Positions 22,541 to 35,122 of a stretch of DNA of 64,000 bases are shown in pieces. Source of the DNA: Posidonia oceanica (Eukaryota; Streptophyta; Magnoliopsida; Alismatales; Posidoniaceae); the NCBI GenBank assembly GCA_037176725.1, contig JAZBRS010000020.1, positions 84,638,001 through 84,702,000 on the forward strand, written 5' to 3'. The notes beneath the pieces were generated by a model. That model searched no databases, had not been told where the DNA came from, and saw only the letters and a program-made list of their open reading frames with translations. Numbering within the stretch: the stretch's first letter is position 1; every line of letters begins with the position of its first letter. Position numbers and translations under genes: made by a program.

Positions 22541-24310
22541 CTCCTGATCTTCAGGATCTTTGTCCTCAGAGTCCTCCATTGCAAACAGAATGTCTTCATC
22601 TAGAAACTGCGTTTGGAGTGGCTGATATTCAGGCAGTGGGAGATCAGTAAGATGGTCTGCCATAGCTTGGCCCTTCATGGACTTCTGAGTGACAAAGGTG
22701 ATGTCGTACTGAGACAGTAGCACCTGCCACTTAACACATCTGCCTACCATGGCCGGTTTTTGAAAGAGAAACTTGATAAGATCATGCTGGCACAAGAGCT
22801 AAACTGGGTATGCCATCATGTAGTGCCTTAATTTCTGTGCAACCCAGCCAAGGGATAGGCAGGTCTTCTCTATTGTACTGTACCTGACTTCGCATTCATT
22901 GAACTTCTTGCTCAGGTAGTAAATGGCGCTCTCCTTTCGACCAGATTCGTCATGTTGGCCCAAGACGGCGCCCATGGAATGCTACGTGGTAGAAAGGTAG
23001 AGAAGTAAGGGTCTCCCTGGAGTGAGGGGAACCAAGACAGGAGGCTTAATCAGCAGCTGCTTGATCCTGGCAAATGCAGCCTGACACTCCTCGCTCCAAT
23101 GAATCTGCGCATTCTTCTTCAGGAGCTTGAAAATGGGTTCACAGATAGGCGTAAGCTGTGCAATGAAGCGACTGATGTATTGTAAACGCCCAAGCAAGTC
23201 TCTGACCTCCTTTTCAGTCCGAGGGGGTGGCATATCCATGATGGCTTTGGCCTTCATCGAGTCCACTTCAATCCCCCTTTGGCTAACAATGTAGCCCAGT
23301 AGTTTGCCAGATGACACCCCGAATACACACTTGTTGGGGTTCAGGCGCAGCTTGTATTTTTGTAGACGAGTAAAGAGCTTCTTCAGACAGGCAAGATGAT
23401 CTTCAGGCTCTTTGATTTTAGCAATCATGTCGTCTACATAGACCTCCACTTCTTGGTGCATGAGGTCATGAAATACTGCAGTCATGGCCCTCTGATAGGT
23501 TGCGCCAGCATTCTTCAGCCCGAACGGCATGACTTGGTAGCAGAAGACTCCCCAAGGGGTGATGAATGAAGTCTTTTCCATGTCTTCTTCTGCCATTTTG
23601 ATCTGATTATATCCAGAAAAGCCGTCCATGAAGGAGAGCATCTTGTGGCCCGCTGTATTGTCGACTAGGATGTCAATGTGAGGCAATGGGAAGTCGTCCT
23701 TGGGACTCGCCTTGTTTAGGTCCCTATAGTTGATGCAGATCCGGACGCGGCCATCTTTCTTGGGCACAGGTACAATGTTTGCCAGCCACTCAGGATAAAG
23801 GACGACCTTGAGGAAATTAACTCTGTGCTGTTTCATGATCTCTTCTTTGATCATAAGTAGCCACTGCGGTCGCCATCTTCTCAGCTTCTGCTTTACTGGC
23901 TTGGCATCTGAATCCAGGGTTAGATTGTGCACCACTATCTCTATGTCAAGGCCAACCATATCTTCATAACTCCAGGCGAAGACATCCGTATATTCTTTTA
24001 GGAATGCGATGAATTCTGCTCGAGCCTGGGGGGACAGCTTGGCGCTGATGCAGACTTCTCTGATTTCCTCAACGGTGCCGATGTTAACAACCTCTATTTC
24101 TTCTTCAACATGGAGGTTGGGGCCTTCTGGGTCATCGTCGTAGGGCCGAAACTCGGGCAACGGTTCGTCAGTCTCGTCCTCGCCCGTATCATCCTCCTCT
24201 CCATAGGCAATAAGTTCCGAGAGGATCTCTTTCTTAAAAGAAGGATTTGTGATGTCGAAAGAGTGTATGTGTTCTGCTGCTTGGCCCTGGTGACGCTTCA
24301 AGATGGTCAT
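22541..24310 (-). pseudogene. Reverse transcriptase and RNase H of element B
   Basis: Contains LRRWRP, then the RT palm motifs FPLPHID, the MPFGLKNAGATYQRAM segment and the catalytic VYVDD, followed by a thumb and the connection to RNase H. The frame is open from 24310 to the TAG at 22982, then continues in phase through RNase H with TAG at 22799. The YVDD motif is intact, so damage came after the loss of mobility or through single events. Tat-lineage assignment rests on the second RNase H downstream. Confidence 0.9.
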
Positions 24311-25999
24311 GCTTACTCGAGTATTCTTGTAGCCTCAGTGCGCGACCTCCGTCCTGGCAACTTCTTCTGTCTACTCTGGCCTGACTGATTCTACTGAATG
24401 CTCAGCTGATGCTGTTGAGGGCCTTACTGATTCTGTTGAGGGCCATGCTACTGAGGCTGCTAATGATTCTGTTACTGACTCTGCTTTCTGCTCTACTACT
24501 GTTGCTGCTTGAACTGCTAGTGCTTCCTCCTCTGAGTCTTCTAGTGTGCTCGTGGAGGGTATGCTGGACTGGCAGCTGATCTGGGCATTGCCGCTTGCTA
24601 CACTGCCTAAGTGAGGCATGTGCTGTACAAACCACCTAGACCTGCCTTTTGGTTGGAAGGTAATGAGCTCATCTGGTCTAGGGGAGTCCGGTACTACTGA
24701 GTCTTCTTCCAGGACCATGATAGAGGCATGGTCTTCCTGCAAAGGAGGGTCCGTAGCCACGGCTTTCCCTTTCCTTTCTGCAGTTTGGTGCTCTGCCAAG
24801 TCTTCTACTATCGACTTGAGCTGTTCTTGATAAAGTAACTCTAAGTCGGACATCCATGAATCGACTTGGGCTTCTATCGCCACTCCTTCCTCCTCATCCG
24901 AGGGTGAGTCGACGTAGTAGGCGCCAGGAGCCTGCGGCTCTGACCTGGCTGCAAGATGGATCGCTGCCCTTGGTATTTGCATGGTCTGGCTCACGGGCGC
25001 GCCTGATAGCGGTAGCTTCGGCATCGGAGATCCAAACAGAATAGTCAGCGGGGCTGCAGATGGGTACGCTGCCAGGGTCACTGTTGTAGTTAGAGAGCAG
25101 GCAAAGGTGCTCTTCTGAGGGCTCACGGGCCGGGAGACTATGGTGCTCAATTGGTCCTCTGCATCTAGTTGTGACTGTGAGAGTGCGGCCTCTGACGCTA
25201 TGGGGGCCTGCCATGAGAGTTGCTGTTTTGCGATAGGAGGATGTGAAGCGGACTGCGCCGGCTGGATTCTCGATGATGTGGCTGCTGAAGTAGGCCAAGT
25301 CGCGCTGCTGACTGAATTGACTGACTGTCCCTCCAGAGAGAGTGACAGCGGTACTGATGCGACTGCGACCGCAGGTAGCTTGCCTGACTGTGCCAGAAGG
25401 AGTGTCTCTGACTTCTGAGCTGCTGCTGCTGCTTGTGCTTGTAATACAGATGTGGCTGCAGGAATGTAAGAGCTTGTCAGTTCTGCCACAGAGCCTGCTG
25501 AATTGTCTGCTGTATCTACTGAAGGAAGGGCCAAACAAACTGACCGTGGCGCCTCTGTGCTGATCAAAGCCTTGCTGCCAGTTGGGACTGCCTCTACTGC
25601 ACCAGACTGCTCCTCATCCGAGTAGTAGTCCTCAATGCAGACCCAATCTTCTGTTGGCACCGTGACTTGATCATCCGTTGATCCTAGAACTCCTGCACTA
25701 GTGAAGTTAGTGAGGTCTCTGGGGATGGCTGGTTCTTGATCCTTCATTTGAAAGCAGTGATCTTCGTTGGGCTTGGGCTCATAACCAAGGCCTTCAGATT
25801 TCCTCTGCTCTGCTGCCACGATCGGCTCTACAATCCCCTGGCCGTGACGTCCGAGCGGTGTACCCTTTATGTAACCCCACCTGTGACATACATTCTCAAC
25901 CATTCGAAAGGGGTTGTTGTGAACGGCCAAGGAGTTGGCGCGTTCAAGATCAAGAATGAAGTTAACCGGCTCGCACCGATTAATGCGATACAAAGCTTC

Positions 26000-26511
26000 G
26001 GAAGTCTCGGGGTCAAACGGGATAGTTTGTGAAGAGACGGAGGAGACTGCCTCGATCCGCTCCTTCTCAAAGTTCTCCGCCATGACGACAATGACATCAT
26101 CACCATGACGGTACTTTATCATTCGATGGAGGGTCGAGGGAAGGACCTGGTGCTTGTGGAGCCAAGGGCGCCCAAGTAGAAAGTTGAAGTTTGGCTTCAA
26201 GTCGACGACATAGAATTCTACATCGAAAACGACTGGGCCAATGGCAAGAGGAATAATTAGGATCCCCAGAGCATCATGGTGGGTGTTGTCAAAAGATGTC
26301 ATTCCCTTCACGGCTGGTGTGATGTCCTCGGCTTTGAATCTGAGCTTAGTTGCAGTACGCAAGGTGCAGACGTTAAGGCCTGACCCGTTATCAACCAGCG
26401 TTAGGGGAATGCGAAAGTTTTTGAACTGAACCGTGACGAACAGGGGTTGATTGTGATTAATCCCTGCCGGAGGCAGCTCATCGCTTGTAAAAGAGATGAC
26501 CTGGGCTCCGC
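26000..26511 (-). pseudogene. Aspartic protease domain of element B
   Basis: The active-site segment LVDNGSGLNV has its aspartate codon at 26390-26392, followed by a flap and the LLGRPWLH motif typical of Tat/Ogre retropepsins. The frame differs from that of gag upstream. The two overlap around 26401-26511, which may be a gag-pro frameshift or simple decay. Confidence 0.8.
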
Positions 26512-29500
26512 AATCATCCCTACCATGCTTTCTAAGGCCGAAGGCTCAATAGATTGGGACACACGGGCGGCTTGGAACACGCGAAGAAAAGCTTCGCGAT
26601 GTTCGGCAAAGGTGTGGATTAGGTCCCAAAGGGAAATATCGGCTTTGACCTTCTTAAGTTGGGAGGTTATGTCAGCTTTGGGTTGGTTTTTCTTGGCAGC
26701 AGCAGGGATAGTTTTGGCAAGCTCTAAAGGGGTAGTGGCAGGAGATTGGGCCGCTACAGGTTGGACAGGGATTTGGCTTGCTACAGGTTGGTTAGAGGCC
26801 AGATCTGCTATGGGTTGGTTAGAGGGCGGGGGCATAGCAGGTTCAGGGTAATTTGGCCTAACTGCCAGTGCTAGGGGTCTGTAGACCCTCCCCGATCGCG
26901 TTACTTCTGCACACATTTCTGTGGCGTAGCTGTAAGGGACGCGATGGGTGTCCAGGGTTAAATCAATAACCACCGAAGCACGTGCTGCGAGCACAGGAGG
27001 GGTTACAAGGGGACCTACTGGGTACTAAGGTCTATCTAAATGGTAAGGTTGTTGGGGTGAGAAGGCAGGGGCTGGCTGAGGTCTGCCTAGAAGATGTATA
27101 GGGAATTCTAGCTGTGGCCGCCCTAAGAGGTGGATAGGGGATCTAGGCTGGGCCCTAGCTAGGAGATGTACAGGGGGTTGAGCCTGAGGAAGCACAGCAG
27201 GGGGTGCGAAGGAGCGCTCTGGCCTGGCATGCGGTCGGATCATGTGAACTCCCGACTCGGAGCTGGCAACTGCCGCAAGATAGAAATTGATAGGGAAAGG
27301 CTCAGAGATATCAGGAATAAGATTAGAAGGGTCTACGACGGAGGTAGTAGGCCCAGAAGAAAAGACAGAGTGAACGCCTGAGGTTCCTACCCCTCCTGGA
27401 TAAGTGTGCTCCGGTAGAGGTTTGTGGATGATGCCAGAATGAGGGGGAACAGCTGAATGTGCAGATGCATGTGTGTGTGCTTGAGTGGATGCCTCGTGCG
27501 TGTCAATCACAGTCGTTCCCGATTCGATTAGGTCCTGAATAGTGTTCCGTAGGGAGTAGCAATTGTCCGTCGAGTGCCCGACGCTTCGATGGAAATTGCA
27601 AAAGAGGTTCGCCTTAAACCAATGCGGCAAAGGATTTGGGGGCGAGCGAACCTCTGGAACTTCAGGAGCGATGCAACCTTCGGCAAGATGACCGTAAGCG
27701 GTTCCACCAGTGGGGCGAACTTCCGCTTCTCGGTGGGTGGCCTTCTTTGCCTCTGGTATGAGCCTTGCTGAACCGGTGCGGTAGGGTAGACCGGTCTAGC
27801 GGTGGTAGTGATCTGTGGTGTGGGTGGATTCCTAGGTGCAGGAACATACACCATCTGAGCTGGGGCAGGCCGGAACGGCAAGTGAACAGGCACAGCAGGA
27901 GAGTCGACGAATGCAGCAGCGATTTTTGGCGAGTCTTTCTTCTTTAGACGGTTGTTGCTGCTACCGCTGTTGTTGTTGGAGGTGCTGCTGTTGGCACTGT
28001 TACTGCTGATCGTGGCTTGCTTAGCGAATGCAGAGAGAGCCGGGAAGTTGCCACTCCGCAAAGAACTCTCCACACGCGCTCCAACTCGGATAAGTGCTGC
28101 AAAAGTAGTGACTGGTTGGATGCTAAGCAGAGCCCCAAGAGATGGCTGCGCCCCTTTGATAACGATCTCAATAGACTCCTCGTCAGAGGGTCTATCTCGA
28201 ACTTGTGAAGCAAGGGCGCGCCAGTGGCCAACGTACTCCCCGAACGGCTCGCTGGAATTCTGCTTAATTGCGATCAAGTCCGCCCACTATGGGACTAGAT
28301 CGAGGTTGAAGGAGTACTGTTCCAGGAACACCTAACTGAGGTCGTTCCAAGTCTTGATGGCTGACATATTAAGCGATGTGAACCACTTGAGTATCGGCCC
28401 GGTCAAACTCTTCTGGAACAGGTGGATCAGCAACCTCTCGTCAACTTGAAGCTGAGCGAGATCACCGCAATACGCCTTCAGATGTGCTATGGGGCAGCCT
28501 CTACCATTGTATTTGTCGAAGTCCGGGATTTTGAACTTCGGAGGGAGTACCGCCACTGGAAAGCAGCAGAGGTCCCGAAATTGGTAGGTCTGGTGCTCAG
28601 TATCCTGCACTAGTCGTAATGCCTTCTCCAAGACGTCCATGCGGTTGTTGATGGGGTCTGGATTTGCTGCCATAGGAGAGGGATCGGCAGGGGTAGTGAG
28701 CACATACGCCGAATGGGTCGCATCTAAGTGCTCCTCCGGATCAACCATAGCGTCGCCTGGTGGAGCAACGGGATGGCCGGCATATCCGTGCTGGGGAACT
28801 GTGTATGTAGGGATGAATGCAGGGTTCTGGGCCTGATGCAAGGGAGGAGGGTAGATGACATGCTATGCTGTGGGAGGGGTAGGATTCTGGAGCACCAGTT
28901 GCTGTACAGGCGGGGTGCCAGACAGCGAGCCAGTGGGGTACTGGGCTCTAGCCAGCCTAAAGGACTGACCACCAGGGGGAAGAGGAGCATGCTGTGCCAA
29001 GTATTGTGCAGAAGGAGGCGGTAAACGGGCCCCCATCGTTGGAACCATGAGCAATTGAGACGATGGTCGAGGCGGAGGTGTAGAGGTAGATGCATGGAAT
29101 GCAGGAACTGGCCTCAAAGGAACCTTAGGAACGACAGAAGCATTGGAGGAACGAACCGATAGAGCCATGCCCTGTAGTCTCTAGGCAAGCTCTATCAGGT
29201 GCTGGTACTGAGCCTCAAGTGTTCCATCAATAGGAACGCTGAAGTGCAGTACCGGCGAGGATTGAGAGGCAAATGGCATGGACATAGACTGTCCGGGAGG
29301 AGTAGGTGCTATAGCAAAAGTCGCAGTAGCGGTAGGAGGGATGTCAAAGGCGACGTATCCCTAGAAAGGAGGGGGCAATGGCATCTCCGAAATTCGAGTA
29401 ACGATCATCAAGATAGACTCGACGACTGGATCCGGAGGAAGAGATGCTTGCCAGTGTCCCGGGACATACTGAGATCCTAAAGGCGTCAGGGGAGGAAACC

Positions 29501-29700
29501 CTGGCGTCGGAGGGGGAACAAAAGGGACAGAAGGAGCAACCGGAGGGGTCGGAGCGAAAACACCCTCCATGACAGGAGTAAAGAGAGGCTCACTGACGTA
29601 CTAGGCCATTGCTGACCTAAAGCGCATGAGAATAGGGCTACGACGGGTATGCAAACGGCGATTCCTAATAGGAGCTATCGTCGCAAAGGCGGATAGCTCA
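26401..29700 (-). pseudogene. gag: gag of element B (six nonsense codons in one frame, one frameshift)
   Basis: One minus-strand frame covers about 29700-27528, with TAG codons at 29601, 29361, 29181, 28863, 28332 and 28287. A shift near 27670 moves to the frame that runs 27630-26401, with a further TAG at 27025. The N-terminal third is Pro-rich. The capsid part has PPKFKIPDFDKYNG and FQKSLTGPILKWF, the Retrotrans_gag pattern. A degenerate Cys/His segment at about 27560-27610 (FCNFHRSVGHSTDNC) takes the place of a zinc knuckle. A VTRSGRVYRP segment follows, typical of Tat/Ogre gag tails. The true start codon cannot be fixed. Confidence 0.85.
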
Positions 29701-30930
29701 GAAGGGGAATGGTCGCGAGCAAGGTTGCAACAAGGGTGTCAGAAAGGGTCAGTATTCAAGCTCCAGCAAGGAAAACTCGCTTACCGATCACTGCTGACAC
29801 AGGCAGAGACAAACAAGGATTAGAAAATAAAAGACAGATGCAAATGAGTTAAGTTAGATGGCATGAATGATATGTATGCTTTCTAGTATGCCCCCCCTCA
29901 CCTATCTAGTGTGTCCTAGTAGGTGGTCTACTTCGGGTATCCCCAGGTGTACGGGTCATCGACTCAGGTCAGAAAAAGTAGTCTCCCTGTCGAACTCCTA
30001 GCCAGAGTTGAGAAAATAACAGGGTGGTACGTTGGTGGCTCTGACCTCGCCAAAGCGTGGGCAGTACACTCCACTACACCGACATGACCCCTGGACAAAG
30101 GGGGGACAGACCGACTGACTTGGCCCACGCCAAAAGCAGTGGAACAAGAGGTCGAGACCATCCTTCGCAAACTAGTAGGTGGACTCAGATGAGAAGAATG
30201 CATGTCCTATATGATGCTTATGCAAATGCTTAAAGTTTTTTATCTTACGCATTTTATTAACCCAAGGGGGTGCAGGATTGTTTAAAGTCTCTAGTTGCTC
30301 CTAGAAGTTCTTTTTACTTGCCATTTTTAGTTAACCACAGGGAGAGCAAACAGTCTCTACTATCCTAGGTATGGCATGTGCGAAAGGGAAGAAAATCAGT
30401 CAAATATGGCAGGCAAACAGCATACAACACAGCAAAAGGCAGGTGCATGGCATGTGTGAGTGTTTGTGAGCATGATAGTGAAGAGAAAGCATTCATCATG
30501 TCAAAAGGCATATATACAAGGCATGTGCGTGTGTAGTGACATAGCAAATGTGTAAAAGAAAGCATTCATCATTCAAAAAGCATGCATTGTTGCCAAACAA
30601 GTATGTAGACATGCATTGTGTGGGAAATAAAGCAATAATAAGTAAGCAAGATAAAAAAAAAGTAAAGACAGGTAAGCTGTAAGGCAAATAAGAGCAGAAG
30701 CAAGAAAATAGGCAAGTAAACAAGCAAATTGGACAAAGCAGAGCAAGATGGAGCAAAAACCAAGGCAAAAGCAGCCGAGGGGGGTGCAAAACCTAAGCAA
30801 AGTAACCACGAGGTGACTTGCTAGGAGTTTACACAGAAGAGCGACCAAAACAGGCAAAGAGGCAGACAAAGGCAAGCAGAACTGCGAAAGCGGCGAGCGA
30901 AAAGCCAAAAACGAAAGTCGGAGTCTAGCA
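29701..30930 (-). other. 5' untranslated leader of element B
   Basis: Lies between primer binding site and gag. No domain-bearing frame is seen. The plus strand is rich in GCAAA/GCATG words at 30360-30830. A packaging or leader role is inferred from position. Confidence 0.6.
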
Positions 30931-30948
30931 TCCCCAGTGGAGTCGCCA
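30931..30948 (-). promoter_or_regulatory. Primer binding site of element B (tRNA-Arg type)
   Basis: The minus strand reads TGGCGACTCCACTGGGGA, one base from the LTR end (TACTACA). This is the primer site known from Tat/Ogre elements, matched to the 3' end of a tRNA-Arg. It fixes both element polarity and the inner edge of the 5' LTR. Confidence 0.85.
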
Positions 30949-30949
30949 C

Positions 30950-31164
30950 TGTAGTAATCCCGGTGTTCAGATCGTCCATGCACACTGCCAGAAGCTCACG
31001 TGCACCGATCGGAATCAGGCTCACTATAAGCGACTATGTCTGAGGAGGAGGGCTCAACTCGAAAACACTTAAAACAGAGGAGAAAAGATAAGAGAAGAAG
31101 GAGATAAGACAATTCAGAGTCGCCACCGTGTCTATTATCGGAAGACAAGGAAAACCGGTGGAAA
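30950..31164 (-). repeat. 5' LTR of element B, reduced to 215 bp
   Basis: TGTAGTAATCCCGG to AAAACCGGTGGAAA matches 10087-10301. The match stops at 31164, where the 5' LTR end of element D begins. About 5 kb of LTR is missing. Confidence 0.85.
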
Positions 31165-31183
31165 AAATTTACATCAAGTTTTT

Positions 31184-31200
31184 AGTACCGTTGCCGGGGA
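31184..31200 (+). promoter_or_regulatory. Primer binding site-like sequence of element D
   Basis: AGTACCGTTGCCGGGGA follows the LTR end by seven bases. It is one or two changes from TGGCGCCGTTGCCGGGGA, the common primer site of many plant gypsy elements. Confidence 0.7.
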
Positions 31201-31400
31201 ATAGTATTTTCATAACATTGATTTATTATCGGTTTTTTTCTTTTCTTTTCCCGTTTTTATTTTAAAAAAATAAAAAAAAAATTTCGTTATTTTAATCTTT
31301 CATTTTCGTTTTTATCTAGAAAAAAATTGAAAAAAAAAAGATACTTTTTGATTTGGGGTTGAAGTATATAAAATAGGGATTGGAGGAGTAAAAAAAAAGA

Positions 31401-31840
31401 AGAGATATTTAAAGTTGAACTTAAATTCAAAAATTCATGATAAGATAGAAACCTACTTTCTAGGACATGCATTATATCTTGTGCATCTAGATATAGACTT
31501 TCTATTTTTGAAATTTAAATTTCAAGATATCTTGTTGGATTTTTCTTAAAAGAGATATTTAAAGTTGAACTTAAATTCAAAATTTCATGATAAGATAGAA
31601 ACCTACTTTCTAGGACATACATCATATCTTGTGTATCTACATATAGAGTTTCTATTTTTGAAATTTAAATTTCATCATATCTTGTTGGATTTTTCTTGAT
31701 CTCAAAAGAGATATTTAAAGTTGAACCTAAATTCAAAAATTCATGATAAGATAGAAACCTACTTTCTAGGACATGCATAATATCTTGTGCATCTAGATAT
31801 AGATTTTCTATTTTTGAAATTTAAATTTTATTGTTGGAGA
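31401..31840 (+). repeat. Three ~150-bp tandem repeats in the leader of D
   Basis: GATATTTAAAGTTGAAC starts copies at about 31403, 31552 and 31707. Each contains CTACTTTCTAGGACATGCAT and a stretch with TTGAAATTTAAATTTC, a near-palindrome. The copies differ at a few bases. Confidence 0.85.
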
Positions 31841-32610
31841 TTGCTTGAGGAAAGGTACGTGCTTTTATTTTAATTTCTTGCATATTAAAGCACATAGTTT
31901 GTAGGAGATAACAACTTGTTTGTACATCAATGATTGTATATCATATATCAAAGTACCTAAGGGCATAACCCATAGCACAATATAAGGTGGGGATTTCATC
32001 ACCCTTCCTTAGCCCAAAAACAACAATATCAAGTATAAAGCATTGACTCAAGCCTAAATTAAAATCAAGTAGACATTGGCCCCTAGGATTTGAGCTCAAT
32101 AGGACAAGGGAGCTTAAGGGTGAATCAAATTTAAAATTCTTTTCCTACTTGATGTCTAGAAAAGTGGTTCACAAGGTTACACCTTAAAAGGCAAGTGGTT
32201 ATTTAATTAGGTCCGTTGCTCAAGTACGGGGAGCCTCCCACTTTCCTCCACTGATCTGGCCAATTGGATTAGAGAATTTTGATTTGAGAACCTCGAAGGT
32301 TAACTTGGAAGTTATGAGCTATCTAGTTGTTTTTAGGTCAACCTTATTTCTAGGGCTTCTTTGAATTGTGTGCTAGACAAGGTTACTTCATCTCTCCTAT
32401 CTATAGAATCAGGATTTCACTTCTCATCTCCTAGAATCTTCTCATCTTCTTTAGGATTTCGTCATCTCTAATCTGTGTCAGTCGGTTACACTAATTTGGG
32501 TTAGAAATTTCACTTTCAAATTCAAACCCAACAATTTAAAAATGACTGAAGAATTAAAATACTCATCCTAAATCCTAAGAAGTAGATATTCATTTGTTGG
32601 AGGATATTCA

Positions 32611-33722
32611 ATGAATCAAGTTGGTTATGGATTTGAACAATTCAATTATGTGGCCCAAAGACCTTGGAATGAATCAAGTGACCCTTATGCCTCAAATTAC
32701 AATTTAAATTGGGATCAACCTGATTTCCTATGGGACCAAAGATCATACGATGGAAGGTCTAGCTTCAATGAAGTCCAATCTCATTGCTTTGAACCTTATC
32801 CATATTCAGATCCGCAATACTACTCAACCTTTCCTCCTCTAGATTGGCAACAAGAAGATGAAATTAGGTTAACAAGTCTAGAAAGAGCATAGAAGAGCTA
32901 GTGGAAGTAAATAGACAGACCTCTACTGCCAACACTCATGCAACAAGTCTAGAAAAGAGGATAGAAGAGCTAGTGGAAGTAAATAGACAGACCTCTATCA
33001 ACATAACTGCCAACACTCATGCCATAGCTCGTGTAGAAACGTAGTTAGGTCAACTAATCAATGATATAATGGAGAGAGAGGAATGGAACTTTCTTGCTCA
33101 ACATGGGAACTCCCTTGATCAACCCTACATTGTCCAAATAATGCCTGAAGTAGAAACCCAAGCTCAAGTAGATGAGCCCACTAAAGAAGCATTTGGCCAG
33201 GTAGACCAATTCATTACAGAGGGTTCCCTTTCAAGTGATTCTATTGCGAAAAAACCTCAACCAGATGAGACATTCAAGGTTAACATGATTGAAGATTTCT
33301 CAGAAAAAGAAGACCTAATAGAGGAGGAAATTGAATTTGATCTAGGCTACTTTGACAAAAGTGTTGAGGAGATTTTCAAAGATGAATTAATGTTTGTTGA
33401 AGAAGCCAATGAGTTAACCAAATGTAGGACCCATAAGTCTAACAAATGGTATAACCCTCCTCCAGAGCCTATCATGCCTGAGCCCTCATCATTACCATCT
33501 ACTATAGGCACACTAGAGCTATGTGTCGAGCCATATCATTCAGCTCTAGTCGATTATGAATTCAAGCCCTCATTCCATATTCAATTAAATTACATGGGTT
33601 TATCCGATCTAATTTTAGCACTTTGGGAAATTCATGAAGCCCGATTGAGAGAAGTCCAATGGTCGCTTGAACAGGCCGAAAAAGAAATTGCAAAAGTCCG
33701 ACCACTTCCTTGGCCAGATTGA
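32611..33722 (+). pseudogene. Acidic gag-like ORF remnants of element D
   Basis: Two frames, 32611-32892 (Tyr/Asp/Gln-rich) and 33069-33722 (Glu-rich, ending PLPWPD), flank a tandemly duplicated piece (about 32876-32935 and 32940-33010) that brings stop codons. A TAG at about 33043 interrupts a VET-LGQL segment that resembles the tail of plant gypsy gag proteins. No zinc knuckle or enzyme motif is visible. Function beyond gag-like is not assigned. Confidence 0.5.
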
Positions 33723-33724
33723 GA

Positions 33725-35108
33725 TTGTACCCTAGAGATTGATGAGGTCTTGGATTTTCATGCACCTCAATTGTGAATATGTATAAAATGTACATAACTT
33801 TTCTTTTCTTAGCAGTAGAAGCACTTCATCCCGAATCAGATATCATTGTTCTAATTTTAAATGTTTTTCATTGATCATATCAATTGTTGCATACATTGAG
33901 AACAATGCATGGTTTAGGTAGGGGGGTCTTCTTTGCGTCTTTTTCATTTTCTTTAGTTAGAGTTTTTTGTGTGACATTACAAAAAAAAATAAAACAAAAA
34001 AATAAATAAATAATATATTTTAAAAAAAAAAGTTTTCTTAAAGTTAGAGTTGTATGTACACAAGTTTTCTTTCATTTTCTTTAGTTAGAATTTTTTGTGT
34101 GACATTTCATAAAAAAATAAAAAATATATATATATATAAATAAATAAATAACAAATTAGGAATTATCCATAATAATTTAGCTAGCTAAGAGTGGATAAGT
34201 AACTTTGAGTTGGAGTTCAAAGGTAAAACTGATAGAATGGAATCTCTCAAACCCTAGAGTGGAGACAAAATCTAAAAAATAGTATCATCTGGATTATCCT
34301 TAAGCACATGTGTACCTTATCTTGCACTTACACTTTAGTCCTTGACTATGGAGAATAAAGGAAGACCTGAAACACCAAAGCATCAAAAGAGAAAAAGAGA
34401 AAAAAAAAAAGAGATTGCTGAAAGTCTAACAATCACTAAGTAACTGGGTAACCGTGCCTCAGGAAGCATTGGATATTCACGTAAAAAGGTGTTTGTAGGA
34501 CAACAGCATGGAAAAGAAAATCTTGTCTTTGTAGCCTTGGTTACTTGAGTGATTAAGTCCTTAGAGGTGTCTCAACACCTGGTGTCCTAAAGCTCGATAA
34601 ATAGGTAGCCAAGAAAAAGCCTAAGAAAGCAAGAATAAAGTTCTCTAAATTATTCAAATGAGATGAAAAGGTGTTCAGGTTAGACTTAAAAATCATTGTT
34701 AAGGACTATTTTCACAAACACAAGGTACATGTGAGTCAAATGTAAAGAAGGATGATGTGAAAGATAGGAAAGAGTCTCCATGACATGAGGAGGAGAAAGA
34801 GATCTTGACTTGAGGTAGAGTTGGAAAATAAAAACTCAAGATTCCTAACTTGTTAAAATATTGTGGATAGTGATAATGTAAATAACATTTTTTATCTTTC
34901 TTTATTTTATTTTATTTTTCCTTTTCTTCTGGGATTTTATGGGTAGATCCGCTGCAAACCCTCACGAGACACCACTCGTCCTCTAGGGCAATGTAGGGGT
35001 TTAAAGGCTTATTGCACGTGCTAAGTGCAATCACGATTCCTGCGAAAGTGAGTTAGGATTTTCTTTCTTTTGTTTGAGTCAGTTTTGCTCAAGGACTAGC
35101 AAAAGATA
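33725..35108 (+). other. 3' noncoding region of element D
   Basis: No frame of note. AT-rich, with an (AT)n/TAAA run at 34110-34150 and A-rich runs. It ends at the polypurine tract. Confidence 0.6.
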
Positions 35109-35122
35109 GGTATGGGGGTATT
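35109..35122 (+). promoter_or_regulatory. Polypurine tract of element D
   Basis: GGTATGGGGGTATT directly precedes the LTR start TGATTAGCAC. This purine-rich arrangement is usual before plant gypsy 3' LTRs. Confidence 0.7.

Larger units (their letters stand above)
20810..26511 (-). pseudogene. pol: pol of element B (protease, RT, RNase H, second RNase H, integrase), one frame with seven internal stops
   Basis: A single minus-strand frame runs from about 26511 to TAG at 20810. It stays in phase over 5.7 kb and is interrupted only by point nonsense codons: TAG at 24371, 22982, 22799, 22460 and 22049, TGA at 24335, TAA at 21047. The domain order is that of Ty3/gypsy Tat elements. In life the polyprotein would be cleaved to give the enzymes that copy element RNA and insert the DNA. 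Between protease and RT lies a long Ser/Ala-rich spacer (about 24370-26000) of low conservation. In Ogre elements this region contains an intron. I cannot see clear splice sites here because the frame stays open. Confidence 0.9.
10087..31164 (-). mobile_element. Giant Tat/Ogre-type Ty3/gypsy retrotransposon B
   Basis: On the minus strand the order is truncated 5' LTR, primer binding site, gag, protease, reverse transcriptase, RNase H, second RNase H, integrase, a DUF7745-like ORF, tandem arrays, polypurine tract and 3' LTR. A second RNase H between pol RNase H and integrase, a tRNA-Arg-type primer site and kilobase-scale LTRs are hallmarks of the Tat/Ogre lineage. The remaining sequence is 21 kb, and with a complete 5' LTR it would have been about 26 kb. 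The first 215 bp of the two LTRs differ at about 13 sites by hand count, 12 of them transitions. All coding frames are broken. Confidence 0.9.
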
